Origin: Dryocosmus kuriphilus
Lineage: Eukaryota; Arthropoda; Insecta; Hymenoptera; Cynipidae
Length of the DNA: 64,000 nt
Assembly: GCA_038277395.1 (NCBI GenBank)
Contig: CM076197.1
Span: 27,917,564 to 27,981,563 of the forward strand
Direction of reading: 5' to 3'
Position numbers and translations under genes: made by a program. The notes under the pieces are model-generated. The model searched no databases, was not told where the DNA came from, and saw nothing but the letters and a program-made list of their open reading frames with translations. Positions 1 through 11,045 of this stretch are shown here, piece after piece. The first letter of the stretch is position 1; every line of letters starts with the position of its first letter.

Positions 1-747
1 GGAGAACTTATCTGGTATACGGATGGTTCTAAATACTCCCTTGGTACTAGTGTTGAAGTATCTGGGATGAAACCCAGGACTGAATTAACGATAGCACTGG
101 ACAAATTCCCTACCTTATTTCATTCCGAAATCATGGCCAATAAGGCCTGTCTGGAAGAGATTTGTAAACGTGGTTTCGTTGATCACCAAGTTCACATATG
201 CTCTAACAGCCAAGCTGCCCTCAAGGCCCCCTTGTCGGAGGAGATGAATTCCAGACTTGTCTGGAGTTGCCTCCAAGAACTCCTCGAAGTGTCTGATATA
301 AACCGGGTAAGCTGGATTTGGATTCCCGGATCTGCAGATATCGAAGGTAACCAAAAAGCTGACATACCAGCAAAAAGTGGGACTACTAAAGCCCTCAATG
401 GACCTGAGCCATACGACGGAGCCTTGCATGCGTCAGAAAAACATACCATTGATGGCTTTTGAATGAAAATACGGGTTATTGGAAGAAGGCTAAAAGAATG
501 TCAGTCTAAAAAGTTTATGAAAAAAAGCATCTTTGGGAAAATAAAAGAAAGGTCACGTCACATCCTCTGTGGTTGTGACGCCCTAGTAAACCTCAGAGTG
601 AAGCATCTAGGAGATCACTCCTTTGACTCAGGTGTCTTCGAGCACATCTGCCATAACGCAGTATACATATTTACCTCAAAAACCAGCCTTATGGGTGATG
701 AATTGTTACAAGGTGACATAGATAACTTGAGTGCTATTGGACTTTGA
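1..747 (+). pseudogene. 3' end of a non-LTR retrotransposon ORF2: RNase H domain and C-terminal tail
   Basis: The frame is open from base 1 (no start inside the window) and reads into a YTDGSK motif near residues 6-11, the first strand of an RNase H domain in R1/Jockey-type LINEs. The second acidic residue is in FHSEIMA. The third, normally in SDSQAAL, reads SNSQAAL (Asp to Asn), and the usual WVPGH near the end reads WIPGS, so two active-site residues are lost. A TGA at 460-462 interrupts the frame; the same frame continues to 747 with HILCGCDALVNLR, which resembles the Cys/His-rich segment that follows RNase H in these elements. The copy is 5' cut by the window edge and dead. An arthropod R1/Jockey-like clade is likely; the exact clade is not settled. 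Confidence 0.82.
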
Positions 748-774
748 TATCCCAGCTGATTTGCAATAATAATT

Positions 775-1960
775 ATACGTACACGGCTCATGATTTTCAA
801 GAAATAATACATTACTTCCGGTGGAATTGGAATTTCTGTGTTAAACGTTTTTTGGGTAGTTCTTCCATCAAGGAATACAACAGGTAAGGTCCCACTTTGA
901 CTCCACACTCTTATGTACTTTTTAAAAGAGGCCAAAGGTCAGCAAAGTTGCAAATTATTCAAATATCTGCTCGCTCTGAGAAAATAATACATTACTTCTA
1001 GTCGCATAATTTGAATTTCTGCTTCAAACGTTTTTTCGGCAGTTTTTCCATCAAGGAATACGACAAGTAAAGATTTACTCTGACTAACAACCCCTATCTA
1101 TTATTTTAAAAGAGGACAACGATCAGCAAAGTCGGGATTTACTCAGAGATTCCCTCGCTTTCAGAAAATAATGCACTACTTCCAGTCTAATAATTCAAAT
1201 TTGTGTTTCAACCTTTTTATTGGATAGTTGTTCCATCAAGAAATACTGCAGGCAAAGTTTTGTTTCGATGACAAAATCATATCTCTTTTTTTTTTAAGAG
1301 GTGAAAAGTCAACAATGTTGCGTATTATTCAAACTTTTCCTCGCTTTCAGAAAATAAACCTTTACCTCGGTCGCATAATTAAAATTTCTGTTTCAATTTT
1401 TTTTTTGTGTAGTTTTTATATAAAAAAATACCACGAATAAGGTTTTAATTTGACGACAAAAACTTATTTATTTTTAAAAAGGCATTTAAACATCTCCTGG
1501 CTTTCAGAAAACAATGCATTACTTCCAGTCGCGTAATTGGAATTTCTGTTTCAAACATTTTTTGGGTAGTTTGTCCATCAGGGAAAATGACAAGCAAGGT
1601 TTCACATTGACGAAAAACTCTTATATATTTTTTTGGAAAAGAAAAATATAAGTAAAGTTGCGAATTATTCAAACTTATTCTCACTTTCAAAAAATAATGT
1701 CTTCCGGTCGCAAAATTGGAATTTATGTTTGAAATTTTTTTCAGTTGTTTTGCTATCAAGAATACAAGCTAGCAAAGTTTCATTTTGACGACAAATTAGC
1801 TCTTAATTGTCATTAAATAAAAAATTTCGCAGAAGTTATAAATTATTTATACGTCTCATGATTTTCAGAAAATTATTGCATTACTTCCGGTCGTACAATT
1901 GGAATTTCTGTTTCAAGATGTTTTTTGGGTAGTTTATTTATGATTAGGTTTGATTTGCAA
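775..1960. repeat. Tandem satellite, about 180 bp unit, about 7 diverged copies
   Basis: The phrase TTTCAGAAAATAATGCATTA, followed by CTTCCGGTCG, AATTGGAATTTCTG and TTCAAACG, recurs at about 793, 975, 1158, 1344, 1503, 1686 and 1864. The spacing is about 182, 183, 186, 159, 183 and 178 bases. Units also share a TTTTTGGGTAGTT and CCATCAAGGAATA segment. Open frames here (for example 1228-1440 and 1445-1759) are repeat by-products. Divergence between units is substantial, so the array is old. Confidence 0.85.
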
Positions 1961-3030
1961 ATCTGATTTAAATAATTTATAGCTGTTGTTTATTTAAATA
2001 GACAAGCAACAGTTATGAAGTTTGAACTATCTGCCGATCTTTGAATACGATTAGAAGAGAGAGTTACTTATTTTTTATATTTGATGACTTTTGATGTCAA
2101 AATCTGTTTGTTAATAATTCATTTTTATTTTTAACTTGAATTTTAAAACAACAGTTACAATGTTTTTATCAACTAACGAATGTTGCACACCCTTAGTATG
2201 GTTTAAAAATTTTTTATTAAAGATGCCGAAATCTGATTGTCAATAATATTTATTGCTATTGGTTAGTTAAGTAAGCAAGCAACAGTTGCGAAATTTGGAC
2301 TACCTGACGACCCTTGAACACGCCTAGTAAATAGAATTAATGATTTTTTAAAATTTGCTTACGTTTGATATCAAAATGGGTTTGATAATAATTTCATCAC
2401 TGTTGTTCATGCGAATTGTTAAGCAAAAATTACAAAATTATGACCAACTGATGACCCTAGAATACCTCTTGTATGAGGAGTTTTTAAATTTGGTTAAGTT
2501 TGATGTCGGAATCTGATTATTGATAATTTATTGCTATTGATTATTTAAATATGCAAGCAATAACTCCGTAATTTGGTCCAATTGAATAAGCATACTAATG
2601 AGAGGTAATTGTTTTTTGAATTTGTTTATGTTTGATTTCAAAATCGGTTTGTGAATAATTTATTGATATTGTTCATGGAGATTTTTAAGCAACAATTATT
2701 AACCTTGAACCAACTATTGACTCTTGAGCACAGCTCGTATGATGATTCTTTAAAGATTAAGTTAGATGTAGATATCTGATTGTTAATAATTTATTGCTAT
2801 TGTTAATTGAAATATGCAAACAACATTTGCGAAATTTGGACTAACTGAAAGATCCTGGAACACTTCTAATAATCTGCTCATAACTGTTAATAAATTTTTA
2901 ACTTGCTTCCGTTTGATGTCAAAATCTGTTTGTTAATGATTTATTTCTATTTGCTGATGTTAAGTTTTAAGCTGCAATTAAAAAATTTTGACCAACTGAC
3001 GACCCTTGAACATAGAATTGTAAGATTTTC
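1959..3030. repeat. Dimeric satellite: 8 monomers of about 136 bp alternating in two types
   Basis: Monomers start at about 1959, 2098, 2228, 2371, 2507, 2639, 2769 and 2920. Odd monomers (type A) carry AATCTGATT and AAGCAACAGTTGCGAAATTT. Even monomers (type B) carry CAAAATCTGTTTG and TGACCAACTGACGACCC. All share AATAATTTATTGCTATTG. The alternation gives a higher-order repeat of about 272 bp. It abuts the 180 bp array but has an unrelated unit sequence. Confidence 0.85.
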
Positions 3031-3354
3031 GAAAAATTTGTGCGATACTTACTGTTAGTTTATAAATTAAACCTTAGTTGTTATTAACAAAGTGGTATTA
3101 TTAGTTTACAAAACAGTAGACAAAAATACTTCGCTATTTTAAAATTTATTTTCCAGTTTTATCAAATTCAAACTTCGCAGCCGTGATGGCCTTCGCTTTT
3201 TTCGAAGCCCGTTGAAGTTGGAGTGAAGGGGTATTGTTCGCTGGCGACCATACGCACACTTGATACTGAGAACTCACATACGTGCAATTTCAATGTCCCG
3301 TAGGTTCAAAAATATACGTCGGACTCGAAAATTTTATAGGAAATTAAATTATTT
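3031..3354. other. No recognisable feature
   Basis: AT-rich sequence with a GC-richer stretch at 3170-3260. No coding frame, RNA or repeat unit that I can support. Confidence 0.5.
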
Positions 3355-3477
3355 TTTTGTCTCTACCACTATAGAGTTGCCTCACGCCACCCTGTCCGCA
3401 ACCCTTTCACAGTTTCCATTTTCGGGTTATCAACCAGCCCATCGATATTAAGGATGAAACAAATGCCAAAATATAGT

Positions 3478-4566
3478 TGAAGCCCCCCCCCCCCCCCCCC
3501 CCCCCCTTCCCCTAACTACCTAACTAGGGATGCCAGTTGCCACCTTTTTTCCTGTCCGAAACATCGGGAAACCTACTTTGAAAATACCTTTACTTGGGGG
3601 GAGGGGTAAGCATGTAACAGTTTCCCCTTACGTATCAGGCCCAAATTGATGTCATATAGGTAAGGCATCTATAAAACATTAAATCATTCCAAGTTTAGCT
3701 AAAAATTTGTTTGAAACTTCAAAATAAATTTTTTAGGCTGTGATAGAGCATTTGCTAGAAAGAAATAGAAGATACGCATTAACGTTTGTTGGAAAGAGAT
3801 GTAGGAGACGTTTCACCAACATCACCAAATGCCAACGCCAATCTCCTTTCATCTCTTTCTGATGAACGCTCTATCATTGTGAAATCAAAAAGCAGTTTTT
3901 TCTCGAAAACGACTTAAAAGCAGTTTTTCTCGAAAATTACTTAATAATTTTAATGAAAATAAAATACGTTGTTAAATCTAAGAGGAAAGTTTTTTAGAAG
4001 AATTAAGAAAAATTCCACGAAGAAAATCGACAAAAAAATTGTTTTATATTTTCAAAATAATATTTAGCAAAAAAAAACTACGCAAAATTTGCTAAAAATT
4101 TAAGTGCATGTGTTTTAGTTTTAGACAGCACAAGGTTTTTTTTTGAAAATATAATTGAAGGCGTATCTCTAAAACATAAGCTCAAAAAGAAAAGTGTTTG
4201 AAAAATTCAAAAAACTTTTTCTCCCTCACATTTTGCCGGATTTTTTTCAATTTTCTGGGAAATTGACCCCACAGGCTCCGCAACATATATCTTGTTTATT
4301 AAAATCGGTTGATCCGTTTTCGAGAAAAACCAATTTTTTTATTCTTCTTTCCCCTCCATAGTGCCTGTAAAAATGCGATATAATGGTCAATACTTGAAGA
4401 ACTTTCGTGTCTCATACTTATGACGTTAATTTGGGCCTGATGAGGGGGATATCCCCCCCCCCCCCCCCCATCATACATAAAGGTGTGATTTTCAAAGTTG
4501 TTTTTGCGATATTTCATAAAAAATGTGGCAGCCCTAGTCAGTTGGAGAGGGGGGGGGGGGGCTTAC
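3478..4566. mobile_element. Inverted-repeat element with poly(C)/poly(G) ends
   Basis: The left end (AAG plus a run of about 26 C, then CTAACTAGGGATGCCAGTTG) mirrors the right end (GTGGCAGCCCTAGTCAGTTG, then a run of about 12 G and CTT). A second mirrored block is TATCAGGCCCAAATTGATG near 3640 against TTAATTTGGGCCTGATGAGG near 4430, which also adjoins a run of 18 C. The interior is AT-rich without a transposase. It is probably a non-autonomous DNA element; the superfamily is unknown. Confidence 0.6.
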
Positions 4567-4597
4567 ACTTCGGCTTAAACTGGCGCTGGTTTTATCT

Positions 4598-5776
4598 TTA
4601 AGCCTGTTGGCTGGGCTGTCGCAAAATAGGTTAGAAATGTGATGTCGCTCAAATTAGCATTGAATTCCATCTGTTTCCGTATATACTACTTATGTATTTT
4701 AAACAGACACTGCAAAAAAATTTCCTCAACTCGGAAGGGGTTCACGGTTGTATGAGGTGCGGTTGGTAGACAGTTTTCTGAAAAAAGTAAAAATATCTGT
4801 GCTAAAATACAATAATGGAAAAGTTTGTAAATGAGGGGAAGTAGAGAAAGAGTTCCAATGGTTAGAAGGAGAAAGCAATACCAGCGGAGTACTTACAACC
4901 TGTAAATGATTATGTCAGGACTGGAGAGACACTGCAACTGCATTCGCGGCAAGGCAGCACTTTTTTCTTTTCAGCGAATTTCCAATTGTGCACAATACAA
5001 CCATATTCCGTGAGAAAAACATTAAAAGTACAAAAATAATTGTATGCAACAAGTGGGGTTATGACAGAATTTGATACGTGACAGCGTTCGTCACGCCAAC
5101 CACAGCTGTCAAAATGCTGTTGGTAATGTCGCACGCGACGGCGGGAATTTCAAATTTGAATTACAATAGTATGGTGTAAATGTGAATGTAATATTGTTAT
5201 TTTGTGCAGAAATATAACTTAAAAATGTCGCTTTGAAGTATTGTTGCGTGCGACATTACCAACTGAATTTTGGCGGCTGTGGTTGGCGCGACGAACGCTG
5301 TCACCTATCAAATTCTGTCATAACCCCACTTGTTGCATACAATTATTTTTGTACTTTTAATGTTTTTCACATGGAATATGGTTGTATGTGCACAATGGGA
5401 AATTCGCTGAAAAGAAGAAAGTGCTGCCTTGCCGCGATTGCAGTTGCAGTATCTCTCCAGTCCCTAACATAATCATTTACAGGTTGTAAGTACTACTCTG
5501 GTATTGCTTTCTCCTTGTAATCATTGGAACTCTTTCTCTACTTCCCCTCATTTCAACACTTTTCCATTATCGTATTTTAGCACAGATATTTTTACTTTTT
5601 TCGGAAAACTGTCTACCAACCGCACCTCATACAACCGCGAACCCCTTCCGGGTTGAGGAAATCTTTTTGAAAAAAGTCTTTTTAAAATACATAATTAGTG
5701 TATACGAAAACAGATGGAATTCAATGGGAATTTGAGCGACATTACAGTTTTTTGACACCTCGGCCAGCAGCCTTAA
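4598..5776. mobile_element. TTAA-flanked foldback element, about 540 bp arms
   Basis: Both ends are TTAA (4598-4601 and 5773-5776). The left arm 4602-5145 is the inverted copy of 5250-5772, sharing GTTCACGGTTGTATGAGGTG, GAGAGACACTGCAACTGCAT and CATATTCC blocks, with a loop of about 100 bp. Ends read GCCTGTTGGCTGGGC on the left and GGCTGCTGGCCGAGG on the reversed right. No transposase is present. The same arm sequence forms the ends of the 8 kb structure at 12241-20261. TTAA flanks suggest a piggyBac-like target choice, but the terminal bases are not the classical piggyBac ones. Confidence 0.78.
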
Positions 5777-5880
5777 TATCGATGGGATTTTTGTAGACCC
5801 GAAAATAGGAACTTAGAAAGAGGTTGCAAAGGTTTGTGGACAGGGTGGGGAGACGGCAACCCTAGTGGTATCGATAAAGC

Positions 5881-6267
5881 TCATCATAATCGTACAGGAA
5901 GTGATCTTTTTTGACATATGTACAGGATGAGGTTACGCAACCCTTTTGGTCCTACTTCAAATAACACTGTTCTATTATTCTAAGTGGGTTTCATCCTTAA
6001 TATCGATGGGGTGGTATTTTTGCGTGCAACGCTTGGACGGGTCTTTAAATTGAATCGCGTGAAAGTCGTACGTACTATGGTGGGAGACGGTGGGAGAGGC
6101 ATCCGTGATTCCATGAAGCTGAAAGTAACCAGACTCTAAACTGTCCAAGCAACCACAGTCGAAGTAAATGCGCCGGCGAAACCGAAATAAATATCAGACT
6201 CAAGTTGAATCTCACATCTCAAGAAGCAGCCATGATATTGCAGGCTGCATGGAGGTGATAGTTAATG
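5881..6267. other. Unassigned spacer
   Basis: Apart from the extra copy of the CATCCTTAATATCGATGGGG phrase at 5994-6013, I see no coding frame or repeat here. Confidence 0.4.
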
Positions 6268-6868
6268 GCATGATCTAAAAATACAAGGTCTAGCCTTAAG
6301 TCCCACCAATTTCGACCCAAGTCGAGTTGACCCTAAAAATTTCCATCTTGGATCCAGGTTCGACGATATAAATTTTGGGTCTTGGTACACATAGACATCA
6401 GTGCCGTACACGCATAATCTTGGGGTCCGTTTTCAGTAGTTATAAATTTCAAACTTTTAATTTTTCATTACAAAAAAGAAATATATGAAGCTCTAAGTAG
6501 TAATTGAAAATAAACTGCAAATTGGTTTCTGTCAACATTTCTGTACACTGAGAGGTTATGTTACTGATTATACTAATCATATATGCGTATATTATACTAA
6601 TAACAAAAAATTATGTGACCATAATGCATGAGACTAAAAAAAGAAATTTTGAATTTATTCTTTTATATTTTAAAACGCAAAACAAAATTCCTTCTCCTTT
6701 CTAAAAATATGTCCTTGCGTTTCATATATGCGCGTAAAAATATATATTTTTTATTCATTAGTAGGATTACAAGATATATTTTTAAAAATATTTTTAATTT
6801 TCACAATTTATTTATATTTCACGTCAAATATTCATGACGTGGCTAGACCGTGTATTCTTAGATCATGG
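6268..6868. mobile_element. Small element with inverted ends (ATGATCTAAAAATACAAGGT type)
   Basis: The left end around 6268-6296 (CATGATCTAAAAATACA then GGTCTAGCC) is the reverse complement, with a few differences, of 6840-6868 (GGCTAGACC, TGTATTCTTAGATCATGG). About 600 bp of AT-rich sequence lies between. Short frames at 6628-6922 are low-complexity. I read it as a MITE-like element of unknown superfamily. Confidence 0.55.
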
Positions 6869-7397
6869 AGTAATAGTAAACTGTGTGTCTCACACAAGTG
6901 GTGGATAGGAATCACAATTTGAAACTTTATAATTTAATTTAGCAGTCGATAAAAAACTGGAACAATGCGTGGGTACATATATATGACCATTGAACAAAAA
7001 ACCAATACGCTGAAGTACCGACGTGATGAGGCGGCCATTTTTTACTGGAAACACATGGCGGAAATGATGCGTCCAGCGCGAAACGCACATTCAAATCTCA
7101 TTGGTCGGATGTATCCACTATTTTTCTCTCCTGCAAAATTTTGTTTTACCGGAAGTCCCATTGACAGGAGCACTCCCATGATGCAAGAGTAGACCAGGTT
7201 TGTCAGATTGGATGACTTGGTTTGAGCTTGCGGCGACCTGAAATTCAAAAAATCTCCGGGCGACAAATTGCGTGACCTTTCAGCAGCAAAAATTGGGTAA
7301 TTAAGCGAGTTTTGCTATTTTAATTTCTGTCAATAAAAAATCGAGATGTCTCTCATAAACTCCAGCCACAGCATTCTTAACTAAATAATACATGTAA
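6869..7397. other. Unassigned, moderately GC-rich
   Basis: Bases 7020-7270 have balanced composition, with overlapping frames on both strands (6965-7192 +, 7042-7266 -). Neither shows a recognisable domain. This may be part of another dispersed repeat, but a single copy does not prove it. Confidence 0.35.
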
Positions 7398-8113
7398 TTA
7401 GACTGGGCACCCAAAAGTCAGAGCAGATGTCACCACTCCTTTTGGCGCCACAGGTCGCATGTTTTCTGTAATTTTATATTATTTATGGCGATCGGGATTC
7501 GTCAAACTTAGTGCATCCGTAGAAAAATAAGCTTTACCGCACATACCCGAAATTTCAGCAAATAGCTGGTGGCCATGAATAACAGAAAATGTGCGTCCTG
7601 TACGGAGAAAAAAATGTGACTATAATAGCAAGAACGCTTGTCGTGCTTTTGTAGCAGATTTCATTCCTGTTATCCTGGTGCAAAATTCAGATGTTTTAAG
7701 CAGGGATCCCTTCATGCTCAAAAAGTACAAAGTCTCGTGATTTTGGATCAATTGTGCCGTGCGAGAGTAGCTTAAACTTCGCCTTGCTGTGGTTGTAGCA
7801 AACTCATCCTATTTCAGCAAGAGTTCCCTTGCAACCAAGCCATGTGCAGCGCCATTAGTGCAAGAGAGTCTCTTGCTGAAATAGAATGAGTTCTTGGAAC
7901 CACAGGCAAAGTGAAGTACATTTCACGCATGGCAACATTGCTCTGACAGCATATGAATCTAGCATAAATGTGTGTTGACGCCAATATTCGTAGAACTTCA
8001 TACCAATTTCGCACATTCAAGTTCCGTGCTTTAATAGGAAGAGCTTAGCTTACTATAATACTCAGATTTTTTTCTCTGTGTGCCGGGTACCGGGTTTTGG
8101 GTGTCCAGCCTAA
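7398..8113. mobile_element. Foldback MITE ending in GACTGGGCACCCAAAA
   Basis: The left terminus TTAGACTGGGCACCCAAAA at 7398-7416 matches, inverted, TTTTGGGTGTCCAGCCTAA at 8095-8113. The centre is a strong hairpin: 7780-7830 (CTGTGGTTGTAGCAAACTCA, TATTTCAGCAAGAG) against 7860-7912 (CTCTTGCTGAAATAGAATGA, GGAACCACAGG). Length is about 716 bp and there is no coding capacity. It has typical MITE architecture with an unknown autonomous partner. Confidence 0.7.
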
Positions 8114-9735
8114 TTTTTATACTTTCTGGTGGGTCAATTCGTTTTTTCAAGAGAGGAATTGTTTATGATATTGTCAGCCATCCTTGGTGACTATTCCTTG
8201 GCCCCGCACATTCATTGCTACTTTTTTTAATGGTTAAAGTTTTTCTCATCTCACATCTAACTGTTAAAAATGCAAGAATCATCTACTATCTCCACGTACT
8301 CTATGTATTTCTAACCTCAACTGTATAAAATTGTTTCTGGATAACTCAAATTCGTATTGAAATTTTCACGATAGTATTGATACGCAAATTTCATTTTTTC
8401 TCATTTGAAAAGGTAGGCGCGAGCGGCGACCAATGAGTACTCCGAGGTGGTTTTAGATCATAGTGGGTCCCGCTGAATGTGATCACATCGAAGACAGGCG
8501 ATTTGTAAAATTAAGCGGGTGATAACAATAAACGAAAAATATATTTTAATACAAATATGTCCAAGAAAGCTCTATTTATTTATACGTTATAGCATAATAA
8601 CAATATCAAATCGATTTATGTACAGTACATCTGAAATTTTCACTTATTTTTTGAACAAAAATCGTCTATTCTAGTTTGCTGTTTATTCTGAACAATCGTT
8701 GTTATTTATTAATTCTTCATACTTATAGTGTAATTGAAAATCTTCACCAAAATGCTGTACACCTCGTTTGAGAACTTTTAGTGCATCTAATAATTGTTGT
8801 GGAGACGGAATTTTTCCACTGGTACAATCCCCACTGTCATTTTCTTCACCGTCGTCATTTTCGTTTTGTTCAACGTACCTGTAAATTTTAAATCAATGTT
8901 GAATATTTTATGATAATAATTTGTATACGTATATGTATCATTTAATATTTACCTAGAGTATAAATCCTCTTCAAGCAATGCAGCTGATTTTTGTAAATTG
9001 TCATCACATGACATCCACTCTGTGTATTCTTCTTTTGACATTTCAGCGTGAACAGCAATCGTTTCTTCTTCTGAAATTTCCAACAGATCTGATTCGACAT
9101 GAAATCCTCCTTTCTTAAAACAATTCTGTTTTGTTGTTTCTTTAGCTGAATTCCAAGCTTTATTCAGTACGTGTAAAACGTCTAAAAGTGACGTTTTCTT
9201 AGCAAAATCGTTCGATCGAAGGTCGCCCTTCAAGTTATTGTCAATTTCTTGCACAATTATGCTTCTAATTTCATTCCTATAATATGCTTTCATTGCTCGG
9301 ATGATGCCTTGATCACAAGGCTGAATGAGAGACGTCATGTTCGCTGTCAAGTAAACAATTTTAATATGTTTAAGTTTCAGATCTGTTTTGTGTGCTGTAC
9401 AGTTATCTACTAGAAGAATAATATTCCGTTTTAATTGTTTATCCCAAGATTTTAACCAATCCTCAAAAATAACAGATGTCATCCAAGCATTTTTATTGGC
9501 TGTGTACACAACTGGCAACTTTTTAACGCCACTGAAACAACGAGGGTTTACGCTTTTACCACTAACAAGCAACTCCTTTTTTTCACCTGACATACTCACA
9601 CAACACAAAACAGTAATACGCTCCTTGCTACTTTTCACACCTTTTAAATTTTCATTTTTAAAAGCATAAGTATGCTCTGGTAATACACGGTAATACAGCG
9701 CGGTTTCATCTGCATTGTAGATATTGTTCACTGTA

Positions 9736-11045
9736 CGAGGTGTGTTCAAAAAGTAAGGTGACTTCAAATTTCGCGGGCTACGTACATTCGATCTTCAATT
9801 TTTTTTTTATATTGGTACACTTTTCCCGAACATATGTGCACAGTTTCAAGTGTATAGCATTTTTAGTTTGTTTGTGAGAGGCATAAAGGTTAGAAGCGTT
9901 TGTTGTGATCTTTGATTTTCTGCTGTGGAAAAAAATGGATGAGAGAACTTAAATCAAATTTTGTGTAAAAAATGGATTTCAGTGCTCCAAAACACTTGAA
10001 ATGTTGAAAGTGGCATACGGTGAGTACCTTGAGCAAAAAAAAATGTTTATAAGTGGTACAAGCTCTTCCAAGAAAGCCGAGAAGACACCAGTGACCAATC
10101 TCACTTTGGACGCCCCAGCACGTCAATAAATGATGAAAGCGTTGAAGAAGTGAAGAATATAGTGTTGGGGAAAAGTCGAATCACTGTTAGAGAAGTTTCT
10201 GAAGACTTCGTCATCTCTGTTGGCTCGTGCCATGCAATTTTTTCCGATGTTTTGGGCATGAAACGTGTGTCAGCGAAATTTGTTCCGAAACTGCTTAATT
10301 TTGACCAAAAGAACCGTCGAATGAGCATCGCTCAAGAGCTGTTAAATGACGTCAATAATGATCCTGATATGCTTAAAAGGGTTATAACTGGTGACGAATC
10401 ATGGGTATACGATTATGACGTCGAAACCAAATCCCAATCGTCCCAATGGAAGACAGCGGAAGAGCCAAGGCCGAAAAAAGCACGTCAAGTTCGATCAAAT
10501 GTCAAGGTTTTGCTCACTGTTTTCTTCGATTACCGTGGCGTAGTACATAAAGAGTTCTTACCACAAGGTCGCACGGTCAATAAGGAGTATTACCTTGAAG
10601 TTATGCGCCGTTTGCGAGAAGCAATACGGCAAAAATGTCCGGAATTGTGGAAAAACGATTCATGGCTTTTGCATTACGACAACGCGCCTGCTCACTCGTC
10701 GTTGCTTATGCGTGACTTTTTGGCCAAAAACAAAACCACAATCATGCCTCAGCCACCATATTCACCGGATTCGGCCCCTGCGACTTTTTCCTTTTCCCAA
10801 AACTGAGGAGACCCATGAAAGGACGGAGATTTGCAACGATTGAGGAGATAAAGAATGCATCGTTGGAAGAACTCAAGGCTATACCAAAAGTGCTTATCAG
10901 AAGTGCTTCGAGGATTGGAAAAAGCGTTGGCACAAGTGCTATATTTGAGGGGGGTTACTTTGAAGGCGACAACATAATAATTGATGAATAAATAAATATT
11001 TTTTCGTAAAAATTAAAAGTCACCTTACTTTTTGAACACACCTCG
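9736..11045 (+). mobile_element. mariner element (copy A) inside the pogo transposase
   Basis: Termini CGAGGTGTGTTCAAAAAGTA (9736) and the inverted TACTTTTTGAACACACCTCG (to 11045) are flanked by a TA duplication (9734-9735, 11046-11047). The length of 1310 bp is full size for mariner. It interrupts the pogo transposase between its DNA-binding and DDE domains, so it is younger than that element. Confidence 0.93.
9935..10991 (+). pseudogene. mariner transposase, copy A
   Basis: The start at 9935 (MDERT) is followed at once by a stop, and the N-terminal helix-turn-helix is spread over several frames. The long open piece 10150-10806 covers most of the catalytic domain: TGDESWVYDYD (first Asp), LHYDNAPAH (second Asp) and YSPDSAP. 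A one-base loss near 10783 shifts the frame just before the third Asp; read in the shifted frame the expected DFFLFPKL and MKGRRFATIEEIK follow. A second one-base loss near 10890 precedes the terminal EGGYFEGDNIIIDE and TAA at 10989. The copy is nearly complete but not functional. Confidence 0.9.

Larger units (their letters stand above)
3355..6013. repeat. Outer inverted-repeat pair enclosing nested elements
   Basis: Bases 3360-3461 (TTGCCTC, CCACCCTGTCCGCAACC, TTTTCGGGT, CCATCGATATTAAGGATGAA) are repeated in inverted orientation at about 5775-5880. The right-hand tail TTCATCCTTAATATCGATGG also occurs at 5990-6010. Between the two arms sit two other inverted-repeat elements (3478-4566 and 4598-5776). 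The simplest reading is an older inverted-repeat element into which younger ones inserted. The outer boundaries are not well defined. Confidence 0.5.

Noticed and set aside
775..3030. CRISPR-like spaced repeats
   Set aside because: Units are long, diverged and contiguous, without unique spacers of constant length, and the DNA is eukaryotic; these are satellites.
4299..4601. Frames with Gly or Pro runs on both strands
   Set aside because: They arise from the C/G homopolymers of the inverted-repeat element and have no domain.
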